Shown: positions 16,053 through 24,256 of the stretch, in pieces
Numbering within the stretch: the stretch's first letter is position 1
Layout of the letters: each line of letters starts with the position of its first letter
Assembly: GCA_028818385.1 (NCBI GenBank)
Contig: JAPPNY010000210.1
Coordinates: forward strand, 95,023-159,022
Source of the DNA: Spirochaetaceae bacterium
GTDB lineage: Bacteria; Spirochaetota; Spirochaetia; SZUA-6; Bin103
Reading direction: 5' to 3'
DNA: 64,000 bases
Made by a program: the position numbers and the translations under genes
Notes under the pieces: generated by a model
Database searches by the model: none
Seen by the model: only the letters and a program-made list of their open reading frames with translations
What the model was told of the DNA's origin: nothing

Positions 16053-17009
16053 ATGTCGAATTCCACACGGGTGTCCTCCCCGGTCCTCACGAAGGATCAG
16101 TCAGCAGGCAAACGGTGGCAACGAGTCAAGAGCAATTCGAGCTTCTACCTCTTGTTGCTGCCCGCCGTTGGCCTCCTGATCATCTTTCACTACGTTCCGA
16201 TCTGGGGCATCGCCATGGCCTTCACGGAATTCAGCTACGGCAAGGGCATACTTGGAAGCCCCTGGAACGACTTCGCTCACTTCAAGATGTTGTTCAACGA
16301 TCCCTTCTTTCTCCGCGTGTTCCGAAACTCCATAATCATAAGGTTCTATCACCTTGTCTTCGGGTTTCCCATGCCCATTCTTCTCGCCTTGCTCGTCAAC
16401 GAGATCAGAAATGTGGCGTTCAAGAAGACGTTCCAGACAATATCGTACCTTCCCCACTTCGTCTCATGGGTGGTGCTAGGCACGATAGTCACACAGTTCT
16501 TCCACCCGTCGAGGGGTATCGTCGCCTCCGTGTTCGACTTCCTGGGAATGGAGGCGATCAACTTTCTGACCTATTCTCCCACCTTCCGAGGGCTCCTGGT
16601 CATCACCGCCATATGGCAGGGGGTCGGATGGAGCGCGATAGTGTATATGGCAGCGCTGTCGTCCATCGATACCTATTTGTATGAAAGCGCAGCCATCGAT
16701 GGCGCGAATCGTATCCAACAGGCGATCTACATCACGATACCTTCTCTCGTCCCGGTGATCACGATCCTCTTCATTCTGAATATGGGTCAAATGCTGGATG
16801 CCGGGTTCGACCAGATATTCAATCTGTACAATCCGATGGTGTACGAACGAGCTGACGTCATCGACACGTACGTCTACCGGAGAGGCATCATGATGGCTCA
16901 ATTCGCCTATTCCGCTGCGGTGGGCTTGTTCAAGAACGTCGTAGGCGTAACGTTGGTGGTAGTGTCGAATACGATTATCAGACGCTACACGGAATATGGA
17001 CTCTGGTAG
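16053..17009 (+). CDS. ABC transporter permease (LplB type)
   Basis: Inner-membrane permease of a CUT1-type importer, 318 residues, six predicted membrane segments starting at FYLLLLPAVGLLIIFHYVPI. The docking loop reads ESAAIDGANRIQQAIYITIPSL. Its family (LplB/YteP) handles uronic or complex oligosaccharides in Bacillus and spirochaetes. There is no ribosome site before the ATG and the upstream DNA is transposase remnant, so the 5' flank may have been replaced by insertion or deletion. Base composition is markedly lower in GC than genes left of 15.6 kb. The partner permease follows after 12 bp. Confidence 0.92.
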   Translation: MSNSTRVSSPVLTKDQSAGKRWQRVKSNSSFYLLLLPAVGLLIIFHYVPIWGIAMAFTEFSYGKGILGSPWNDFAHFKMLFNDPFFLRVFRNSIIIRFYHLVFGFPMPILLALLVNEIRNVAFKKTFQTISYLPHFVSWVVLGTIVTQFFHPSRGIVASVFDFLGMEAINFLTYSPTFRGLLVITAIWQGVGWSAIVYMAALSSIDTYLYESAAIDGANRIQQAIYITIPSLVPVITILFILNMGQMLDAGFDQIFNLYNPMVYERADVIDTYVYRRGIMMAQFAYSAAVGLFKNVVGVTLVVVSNTIIRRYTEYGLW

Positions 17010-17021
17010 GGTTGCCAGCGT

Positions 17022-17909
17022 ATGTATATGCCGTCACGGTCAATAGCAACCAGGTTCTTCGACGGGCTTCTCTATGGCATGCTGGTCGTGTTGGCGTTTC
17101 TCTTTGTTTATCCGTTTTGGACCCTGCTCCTGGCGTCGTTTTCCGACGCGCTCGAGTTGCAACATATCGGTTTGAAGATCTGGAACAAGACCTGGACCTT
17201 GGAACCGTACATGTGGGTCTTCACCGACCGTTCTCTGGTTATCGGCATCGGCTACGTGAATACGATATTTCGAACCGTGGCCGGTACCACGCTCACGCTC
17301 CTCGTCACTCTCTGTGCCGGCTACTCCCTTTCGAAGAGGCACCTTCCCGGCCGGACGTATATCATGTTCTTCTTCGTATTCACCATGTTCTTCGGCGGCG
17401 GTCTGATACCCACATATCTGCTGGTACTGCGTCTGGGATTTCTTGACTCTCGCTGGGTATATGTCATTCCGACCGCGGCTAACGCATTCTACGTCATCAT
17501 CGCGAGGAACTTCCTGATGGCCGTGGACCCGGCGATGGAAGAGTCGGCTTTGATGGACGGAGCGAGCCGTACGACGGTTCTGTTTAGAATAGTGGCACCG
17601 CTGTCGAAACCGATGATGGCCATCATAGGACTATGGACGGCGGTGTGGCACTGGAATGCATGGTTCGATTCATTGATCTATATCAAAAGTCCGGGCAAGC
17701 GGGTGTTGCAGTTGATCCTGCACAAGATGCGAAACCTGCTGGAGAATTATCGAGAGTTCGAGATGTACAACTTGCAGCTTCCCATAGTCATACCGCCGGA
17801 GTCGGTGCAGGCGGTAGTCGTGCTCATAACGATCGGGCCGATCGTGTTGGTATATCCGTTCGCGCAGAGATATTTCGTGCGGGGAATCATGCTTGGCGCG
17901 TTCAGATAG
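17022..17909 (+). CDS. ABC transporter permease (LplC/YtcP type)
   Basis: Second permease of the island importer, 295 residues. Docking loop: EESALMDGASRTTVLFRIVAPL; tail AQRYFVRGIMLGAFR. Typical LplC hallmarks are the FGGGLIPTYLLV segment and IARNFL. Spacing to the first permease is 12 bp and the binding-protein gene follows after 129 bp. No ATPase is nearby. GC content about 53% in sampled stretches versus ~68% in neighbours outside the island. Confidence 0.92.
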   Translation: MYMPSRSIATRFFDGLLYGMLVVLAFLFVYPFWTLLLASFSDALELQHIGLKIWNKTWTLEPYMWVFTDRSLVIGIGYVNTIFRTVAGTTLTLLVTLCAGYSLSKRHLPGRTYIMFFFVFTMFFGGGLIPTYLLVLRLGFLDSRWVYVIPTAANAFYVIIARNFLMAVDPAMEESALMDGASRTTVLFRIVAPLSKPMMAIIGLWTAVWHWNAWFDSLIYIKSPGKRVLQLILHKMRNLLENYREFEMYNLQLPIVIPPESVQAVVVLITIGPIVLVYPFAQRYFVRGIMLGAFR

Positions 17910-18038
17910 GCGGATGGGAGCATATGGACACGAACGCGATGCTATTTCTGATGACAAGGAGGTGATTTGTGGGCGATTGAAATGGTCTGACGTCATGTCA
18001 GACGTCGTAGCGACGAGCCTAAGGAGAGGACAACCGTT

Positions 18039-19784
18039 ATGAAAGGAACGGGATTTTGGACGGCATCGATCGTAGCTGTACTCCTTGCCTTGCCGGTGGT
18101 GGGATTCGCGGCTCCGGAAGCGGAAGGGACCGAAGGGTCTGCGCTCATCGAGATCATATGGTCGGGACCAGGAGTCGCAGACGCCCCTGAAGGCAACTGG
18201 ATGCAGCGGCAGATAGAAGAGAAGTTCGGTGTCAAGATCATCAACCACACCGTCCACATCAACGACCGGGCTGCCAGAGAACTGATGATCACGTCAGGGG
18301 TGGACCTGCCCGATGTCGGGCAGTTCGAAACGAACCCGATGAGGCTGTATCGGGACGGCGTGACGCGCAGCATTCCGAAAGAAATGGTGAGAGAACATGC
18401 GCCGAATTTCGCGCAGTTTCTTACCGATAACCCGCCGATGTGGGACGTGAAAGTTGCGCCGGACGATCCGGAGGCGTTCTATACGATTACCGGATATGCC
18501 GGGCACGGGATCGGCGCTGGTGACTTTCCGTACATTCGATTGGATTGGCTCGAACGAGTTGGAATGGCGCCGGCGGCCGAGGACGTGATCCAATTGGATA
18601 GAGCGGGCTATGAACAGTATGCCGGTCAGGCTTTTGCGCACAAGAAGGGGTACAACCTCGATCAGCTCGAGGAGATGATGTACGCTTTCCGGGATGCGGA
18701 TTTGGACGGCAACGGCAAGGCTGACACCATCGCATACTACATGGTCAGGAACCACCGGGGATCTCGTCCGGTTTCCGGGATGTGGTATGTGGATGGAGAG
18801 AATCTTCAGTTTACCAAGATTGAAGATGGCGTCGAGAGGATCGGTGTGCTGTCCGAGGGCTGGAGATCCTATCTGCGCTACATGCAGAAGTGGTATGCGG
18901 ACAAACTCATCAACCAGGAGCTTCCCGCCGGAGCATACGGGGACATGCACCCGTTGATGGGTGGCGGTTTGGTAGGAATCACTGCTGACTGCTTCATATG
19001 CTGGGATGAAACGACGAGGCCGCCAAAGAACCTCTGGGATCGAGATCCGGATTCGAAGGTGATGGTGGTTCCGCACTGGACAGGGCCGGATGGCTTTGCC
19101 GGCGGTCCAACGGATTATCCTCCATTTCGCTACGGTTGGGGCTGGGCTGTGAACAAGACGGTGGACGACGCGAAACTGGCCAAAGCTCTGGCGATCATGG
19201 ATTGGGTCAACTGGGACAGAGAGGGTCAGGTACAGTCGATCTTTGGCGTTGAGGGAAAGCACTACACCTGGGGCGGCGAGCCGTACAACTCCAACGTCGT
19301 CATCACGCCTCAGTGGAAGACCGGTGGCGGTCATCCCGATGGCTTGGGGGTGTACAGGTACCAGAACGTGCCTCCCAAGATGGCATTCTATCGATGGGAT
19401 CCTGCGTGGAGCGAGTGGACCGAGCTTACCCAACCGCCAGGGGCGCTGTCCAACCGGGTATTCATTCCGCTGAGATTCGATGCACTAGGCGAAGCGGTGA
19501 ACTACCAGTTGCCGACGGCGGTGCAGCAGTATGCCACGGCGTTGAGCACCATACGAGACGAGTTCAAGTGGAAAGCGATCGGTGGCCAGGTGAACCTCGA
19601 GGAGGACTGGGACGCGTACGTGGAGACATTCATGAACTCCGGAGGGACGGAGCTCCTGGCGGCGATACAGGAGGCGCCGATCAGTTTGAAGCCCTATCCG
19701 GGAGTTCCGTATTTTCATCTCGAGGGATTGCCGGCATCTGTCCGTGAGCGGGTTGAAAACGGCGAGTTCGTGTACGATTGGTAG
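18039..19784 (+). CDS. Extracellular solute-binding protein (LplA/LipO type)
   Basis: Periplasmic binding protein of 581 residues, the large size usual for LplA-type proteins of complex-oligosaccharide importers. Signal peptide MKGTGFWTASIVAVLLALPVVGFA, with cleavage expected near A24 before APEAEGTEG, a spirochaete-like mature end. No lipobox. An AAGGAG ribosome site lies 14 bases before the ATG. It is the third gene of the importer and is followed by a strong hairpin. Aromatic-rich stretches (GWGWAVN, YTWGGEPYN) fit carbohydrate binding. Confidence 0.92.
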   Translation: MKGTGFWTASIVAVLLALPVVGFAAPEAEGTEGSALIEIIWSGPGVADAPEGNWMQRQIEEKFGVKIINHTVHINDRAARELMITSGVDLPDVGQFETNPMRLYRDGVTRSIPKEMVREHAPNFAQFLTDNPPMWDVKVAPDDPEAFYTITGYAGHGIGAGDFPYIRLDWLERVGMAPAAEDVIQLDRAGYEQYAGQAFAHKKGYNLDQLEEMMYAFRDADLDGNGKADTIAYYMVRNHRGSRPVSGMWYVDGENLQFTKIEDGVERIGVLSEGWRSYLRYMQKWYADKLINQELPAGAYGDMHPLMGGGLVGITADCFICWDETTRPPKNLWDRDPDSKVMVVPHWTGPDGFAGGPTDYPPFRYGWGWAVNKTVDDAKLAKALAIMDWVNWDREGQVQSIFGVEGKHYTWGGEPYNSNVVITPQWKTGGGHPDGLGVYRYQNVPPKMAFYRWDPAWSEWTELTQPPGALSNRVFIPLRFDALGEAVNYQLPTAVQQYATALSTIRDEFKWKAIGGQVNLEEDWDAYVETFMNSGGTELLAAIQEAPISLKPYPGVPYFHLEGLPASVRERVENGEFVYDW

Positions 19785-19815
19785 AAGGTATCTACTGTCG
19801 ATGCGAACGCCGCTG

Positions 19816-19846
19816 AGAGGGGAGGGCTGTCACAGCCCTCCCCTCT
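19816..19846 (+). terminator. Hairpin terminator after binding-protein gene
   Basis: Perfect 13-bp stem, 19816-19828 with 19834-19846, five-base loop. The run is GAGGGGAGGGC against GCCCTCCCCTC. Only a short CTTAGA follows, so it may act as a stabilising or partial terminator between the importer and the downstream catabolic genes. Confidence 0.7.
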
Positions 19847-19861
19847 TAGATGCCGGCTCTG

Positions 19862-20539
19862 ATGAGAAACGCCAATATGCGCAGGAAGATCCCCATTGCG
19901 ATTGTCGTGCTTGTGCTGGCGAGCTGTGCCAGACCGGCTGATATGGATCTATCCGAAACTCTCGACTTGCTCGGCTTCGGATTCAGCATGGATTATCCGG
20001 GAGGGTGGTCCAGCGCAGAGATCGAGGAAAAGGTAGTCGCCGTTGCTGAAAACGAGTGGGAGAGCGAACGATTGTCTTTTCGGTTCGATGACACTGGATT
20101 CACCTGGATCTATGGCCAGAGCCCCTTGTCCGCGAAGACCGGCGACGATGATCCCGTGGCATCCATACAAACCAAGGTTTCCGGCTATCAGGTCATTTTC
20201 ACGATGAGTGACACACAGTATTTGGCGGACAAGGTCAATGGGAGTCTCATCCGGTCGGATATTGCCCCCGAGCCGCTGCGAGCGTTCTTCGAAGGTGCTG
20301 TTGTGTTGTACGGATATGCGACGCCGAAGGAAAGCAAGATTTCGGAGATCGAGATCTTTGGAGTTTCGGCGATTAGCGGGACCCTGCGGAATAGATATAG
20401 CGCAGCGATTCTCATTTTGGGTCACAAAGCCGATGTTACGTTCAGTCTACGAGTTCTTGCTCGGTCGAACCGATCGCTCAAGGCGTTCATGCCGACGTGG
20501 GAAAAAATGCTCGAAAGCATAGAGCTGTTGGAAGGATAG
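19862..20539 (+). CDS. Hypothetical lipoprotein
   Basis: Protein of 225 residues with a lipoprotein signal: basic start MRNANMRRK, hydrophobic IPIAIVVLVL, and lipobox L19-A20-S21-C22, so it should be membrane-anchored after cleavage at Cys22. The mature part (FGFSMDYPGGWSSAEIEE... ADVTFSLRVLARSNRSLKAFMPTWEKMLESIELLEG) resembles small lipoproteins with a PsbP-like fold, but I cannot assign a family with confidence. Other in-frame starts lie at 19850 and 19877. It sits between the importer and the sialidase-like gene on the same strand, so a role at the cell surface in the same pathway is possible. Confidence 0.65.
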   Translation: MRNANMRRKIPIAIVVLVLASCARPADMDLSETLDLLGFGFSMDYPGGWSSAEIEEKVVAVAENEWESERLSFRFDDTGFTWIYGQSPLSAKTGDDDPVASIQTKVSGYQVIFTMSDTQYLADKVNGSLIRSDIAPEPLRAFFEGAVVLYGYATPKESKISEIEIFGVSAISGTLRNRYSAAILILGHKADVTFSLRVLARSNRSLKAFMPTWEKMLESIELLEG

Positions 20540-20588
20540 AGAGTCGCTGAGATCGGTCGGTCTCAGGAGAAGTTCAAGGAGGATTGAC

Positions 20589-21743
20589 ATGGATACCATC
20601 CTGTATTGGCACGAAGCTCGCTATTCCAGTTTTCCGAGCGTGGTAATCGGCGATGCGGACGCGCTCTGGGTGAGCTTCAACTGGAATTCCCATACCCCAA
20701 ACGCTCGTGGTAGCGGAGGAGCGGCCCACTCGCATATGGGCGGATTGGCCGGAGGAGAGACCGGTCATGTCGAGCTCTTCTCTCCAGACGGGGGTGCGAG
20801 CTGGCTTGAGGAAGGGAAAGATCAAGGCTACCGCGTATGCCCCGAGAAGCTCAGAAGTGCGGTGCTCAGTGACGGCACGCAAGTTCGGATATCCCGACCA
20901 TCGGACGCATTTCCTGGGGAGCGAAGGGACGAATTCGTAGGACGCGGTTTCTCAGTGGAAGACCTGCCCGACGGGCGAATACACGTTGGGCATCGACTGG
21001 TGATGGAGCGAAAGAAGGCGGGGGAGGATAGGTGGGAGAGTAGAGAGTTGAGAAGCGGGGAAGAGCTACCGTTTGTTGCGCTCATTCACGGAGCCGACCT
21101 GCAGTTCAGAGGTTGTGTGCTTCCGGACGACACGATCGTGCAGCAGGTCTACGGAAACACCGTGGCGGGGGGCCCCTATCGGGCATGGGTACTGCGTTCG
21201 GAAGACCGCGGAGAGACGTGGGAAATGGTGAGCATGGCCTATGATGGGGGGGTGCATCCGTTCAATGAGTCCAGCTTGTTGTATCTTCCGGAGGGGCGTA
21301 TCATCGCGATGGTTCGAACCGCCAGCGGCAGCAAGAGTATTCCGGAGGAAGAGAAGTATTTGTGGCAGACTCACTCGGACGATGGCGGCAAAACGTGGAG
21401 TGAGCCGAAAAAGACGGAGATGTGGGGGTATCCGGCGCATCTGTTGATGTTGCAGAACGGAGAGGTGCTCTGCAGCTACGGACACCGGCGGCCCCCGTAT
21501 GGGGTACGTGCGTGTTTTTCCTACGACGGCGGCAGGACATGGGATGTCGAGCGCAAGATCGTTCTCCGCAATGACGGGCTTACTACCGATGGCGTCGTGG
21601 CCGGTAGAGGTAGTCCGAGTGATCTGGGCTATCCAAAGACGGTAGAACTGGCAGACGGGTCGCTGTTCACCGTCTACTACTTTACACTCGGCGATGGTGT
21701 AACTCACATAGCGGCGACGAAGTGGCATCCGGGGAACGACTGA
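20589..21743 (+). CDS. Asp-box (BNR) beta-propeller protein, sialidase-like
   Basis: Protein of 384 residues with four Asp boxes: SPDGGASW, SEDRGETW, SDDGGKTW and SYDGGRTW. The fold is that of sialidases and related exo-glycosidases; a full arginine triad was not identified. An AAGGAGG ribosome site precedes the ATG. No signal peptide. The stop TGA shares its A with the ATG of the PIG-L-type deacetylase, so propeller and deacetylase are coupled, suggesting sequential action on an acetylated sugar. Confidence 0.83.
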   Translation: MDTILYWHEARYSSFPSVVIGDADALWVSFNWNSHTPNARGSGGAAHSHMGGLAGGETGHVELFSPDGGASWLEEGKDQGYRVCPEKLRSAVLSDGTQVRISRPSDAFPGERRDEFVGRGFSVEDLPDGRIHVGHRLVMERKKAGEDRWESRELRSGEELPFVALIHGADLQFRGCVLPDDTIVQQVYGNTVAGGPYRAWVLRSEDRGETWEMVSMAYDGGVHPFNESSLLYLPEGRIIAMVRTASGSKSIPEEEKYLWQTHSDDGGKTWSEPKKTEMWGYPAHLLMLQNGEVLCSYGHRRPPYGVRACFSYDGGRTWDVERKIVLRNDGLTTDGVVAGRGSPSDLGYPKTVELADGSLFTVYYFTLGDGVTHIAATKWHPGND

Positions 21744-22606
21744 TGCCCTCGGAACAGCGAGATGGCATCCAAGTGCTCGTGGTCGTGGCCCATCCGCATG
21801 ACCTGTGCCACATGGGCGGCACGTGTGCCCATCACGTGGAACGTGGTGATCGCGTTACAGCCGTAGCGATCACCGGCGGTCAGACCACGCACGATGAGGA
21901 ACTGGCAGACGAGCTGCGTAAGTCGCCGGATCAGAGGGACATGGCCATCGTCGGCCGATCACGGGAGGAATACGCAGCGCGCAAAGCACGGGAATTCGTG
22001 AACGTCTGTGGGCTCTTCGGCATAACGGATGTGCGGATCCTCCCCTTTTCCGACAATCCTATCGAGGTCACCGATGAAATGGTGCGAGCCCTGGCTGGGA
22101 TTCTGTACGATGTGCGACCGCAGATGGTGCTGACCCATGCACCGTATACGCTACCGGATCGACGCAGTTACTACGCGTGGATCAACGACCATACGGCTGC
22201 TGGAATAGCGGTTCAAAGAGCACTGAACCAAATAAACATTCCCGACAGAGATCGGGGACACGCTCCTCACAAGGTGGCTTCGGTGTACTATACGGGCGTC
22301 GATTACGCATTTCATGAAGTGGACGTCGTTATCGATATTTCCGATCAGGTTGAGAATCGGAAGAGAGCGGAAATCCTGTTTGAGTCGCAGGGGCACACTC
22401 CGGAGTTGGCCGAAAAGCGGATAGAGTCGAGTGCCGGGTTTCAAGGTTGGAAGGCTCACGTCGGCTATGCTGAGACCTTTATCCGCGGGTATCGAGAAGT
22501 ATCTCGATGTCTTTCCGTAACTGAGGAAAACCTGCTCCTTGCGGAGATGTCACACGAGGAGCGCCTGCGCTGGCAGACGGGTAGAGGCCAGATACCGAAT
22601 CGATGA
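21743..22606 (+). CDS. PIG-L/LmbE-type deacetylase with atypical metal motif
   Basis: Protein of 287 residues. In PIG-L deacetylases (MshB, GlcNAc-PI deacetylase) the N-terminal motif is AHPDDE, giving a zinc His, a base Asp and a zinc Asp. Here it reads A16-H-P-H19-D20-L-C22-H23, so the usual base Asp is His and the Glu is Leu, while the zinc His17 and Asp20 are kept. The third zinc ligand is likely H150 in INDHTAAG. The rest of the fold (VTAVAITGGQ; VRPQMVLTHAP) is intact. It may be a hydrolase with a changed mechanism or substrate. ATG 21743 overlaps the upstream stop. Confidence 0.8.
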   Translation: MPSEQRDGIQVLVVVAHPHDLCHMGGTCAHHVERGDRVTAVAITGGQTTHDEELADELRKSPDQRDMAIVGRSREEYAARKAREFVNVCGLFGITDVRILPFSDNPIEVTDEMVRALAGILYDVRPQMVLTHAPYTLPDRRSYYAWINDHTAAGIAVQRALNQINIPDRDRGHAPHKVASVYYTGVDYAFHEVDVVIDISDQVENRKRAEILFESQGHTPELAEKRIESSAGFQGWKAHVGYAETFIRGYREVSRCLSVTEENLLLAEMSHEERLRWQTGRGQIPNR

Positions 22607-22648
22607 CGCCGTCCGGCTGCGCGGTCGTTGGTTCAGAAAGGTGCGCGG

Positions 22649-24178
22649 TCAGGTGAATTGAAACGCGTACAGTTTGCAGTCGCGCATGACAAAGCGTATC
22701 TTGATCGGCGTCCCCGCTAGCGCGCTCACATCCTTCCTCTCGCCCCAGCACACCGGCATTCGAACCGAGTTGCCGCAGATGAACGTGGCTTCGTCTGCGG
22801 TGTAGCCTTGTACGGGTTGACCGTTATCGTGCTGTAGTTCTACCAGCACGGAGCCTCCTGCGCCGGTATCCACATTCAGTTCCAGCCGACTGCCTGAAAA
22901 CCGAATCGAGGGGGTCAGGAGCTCACCACCGCTGTAATCGGCATCCGCCGATATGAATCCATCCAATCTCATAACGGCGCGGTCGATGCCGCTGAGACGG
23001 CTTTGCGCCGCAGGATCGACAGTTCGGTTCTCATCCCAGTTAACGCCGGCGTAGTAGATCCACAGCTCGTCGCCGACACGAATGGGATTGGGCATTTCCC
23101 AGGTCATTCGGGAAGAAAAGCTTCCCTCAGGCCCGGGTCTCATGAAAGGCTTGCGCCCACCGCAGCGCTGAAAACTCTTTCCGTCGCGGCTCACCGATAG
23201 TCGCGTGTCGAAGCGGCTGGGCAACTGCAGCGTTCGCGTTTCCTGGCGTTCCACCGCCAAGTCGTCGCGCATGGAAGTCACCACCAACTCACTGTCGTAC
23301 CAGCACCAGTTGGCATGGGCGAGCATGAAATACACGCCGGTCTCGGCATCGGGATACTTGAACACCAAGGCGCCATAGTAGTCCATCGCCACTCTTCCTT
23401 GCGGAGTATCCGGTCCCGCCGGTCGCAACGGCACACTCGTTTCGTAGGTGGCCATATCCACCTCGTCCGGCCACATGACAATGCTCTGGTTGTCCCATCG
23501 GCTCAGATCATCCGACTCGAGTCGCCGCACCGTACGGTAGCTCTCGTTGCCCTCCGCAGTGCCGTGTCGTTTGGCGACCCAGTAGCGCGTGTACAGTACG
23601 TAGCGCCCGATCCGCGGGTCCCAGAAGACGATGCTCTGGGTATCCCATCCGCCCCGGCCGATCCGGAGATTCTGCAGCAGCTTCCAACGGATCCCGTCGG
23701 GGGAGGTGTGCATGTGGAACTGGCCCCACACCTCGGGTGAGTAGACCTTCGCCTGCGTCTTGTAGCGCTCCTCGGGTGGCGCATTCGGATCGATCCACAC
23801 CGAGCTTCCACCAATCTGGCTGGGTATTACGGCGTTGTTGGCGGTGGTTCCACCGACGTCGATGAGATCGAGTACAGGCTTGGTGAAGTGGATGCCGTCG
23901 CCGGACTCGGCATAACTGACATATCGTTCATCATTACCCGGGTCGTCAACGGAATACCAGATTCGGATGGTGCCGTCATCCTCCTTCACTACGCTGTTGC
24001 CGCTACGTCCGAGACGAGCTTCAGGCTGCGTTTCCCAGGATTCATCTAGAATGAGCACCGGCTCCCTCGTCTGATAGGGCGGATTCATCACGAGCTCCAC
24101 ACCCGTGCTGGACTCCATGAACAGCCTATCCACGAAGAGCTGCTTACTCGATCCCACGTCGATTACATGATGGTCCAT
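22649..24178 (-). CDS. Propeller glycosidase-like protein, copy A of a tandem pair
   Basis: Protein of 509 residues made of a five-bladed-propeller-like N-terminal region (repeats such as DDGTIRIWYSVDD, SPDGIRWKLL, DPRIGRYVLYTRYW, SRDGKSFQRCGG), as in GH43/GH32-type hydrolases, and a C-terminal beta-rich module (ELNVDTGAGGSVLVELQHDNG... LYAFQFT) of unknown function. No signal peptide. The ATG has an AGGGGAGC ribosome site. About 90% identical in protein to the gene upstream (24257-25810). Specific catalytic residues could not be assigned. It faces the deacetylase gene tail-to-tail. Confidence 0.8.
   Translation of the reverse strand: MDHHVIDVGSSKQLFVDRLFMESSTGVELVMNPPYQTREPVLILDESWETQPEARLGRSGNSVVKEDDGTIRIWYSVDDPGNDERYVSYAESGDGIHFTKPVLDLIDVGGTTANNAVIPSQIGGSSVWIDPNAPPEERYKTQAKVYSPEVWGQFHMHTSPDGIRWKLLQNLRIGRGGWDTQSIVFWDPRIGRYVLYTRYWVAKRHGTAEGNESYRTVRRLESDDLSRWDNQSIVMWPDEVDMATYETSVPLRPAGPDTPQGRVAMDYYGALVFKYPDAETGVYFMLAHANWCWYDSELVVTSMRDDLAVERQETRTLQLPSRFDTRLSVSRDGKSFQRCGGRKPFMRPGPEGSFSSRMTWEMPNPIRVGDELWIYYAGVNWDENRTVDPAAQSRLSGIDRAVMRLDGFISADADYSGGELLTPSIRFSGSRLELNVDTGAGGSVLVELQHDNGQPVQGYTADEATFICGNSVRMPVCWGERKDVSALAGTPIKIRFVMRDCKLYAFQFT
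22740..22924. repeat. 185-bp block identical to 24372-24556
   Basis: Base-by-base comparison finds no difference over 185 bp between the two gene copies here, while flanking coding DNA differs at roughly one base in ten. Lies in the part encoding the C-terminal module. See the partner entry and the gene-conversion finding. Confidence 0.85.
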
Positions 24179-24256
24179 GATGCTCCCCTTTCACAGAATG
24201 TTCGAGGCATGACGTTCTCCATCATTCAAACCGTTCGGCCAGCGCGGGCAGATCGA

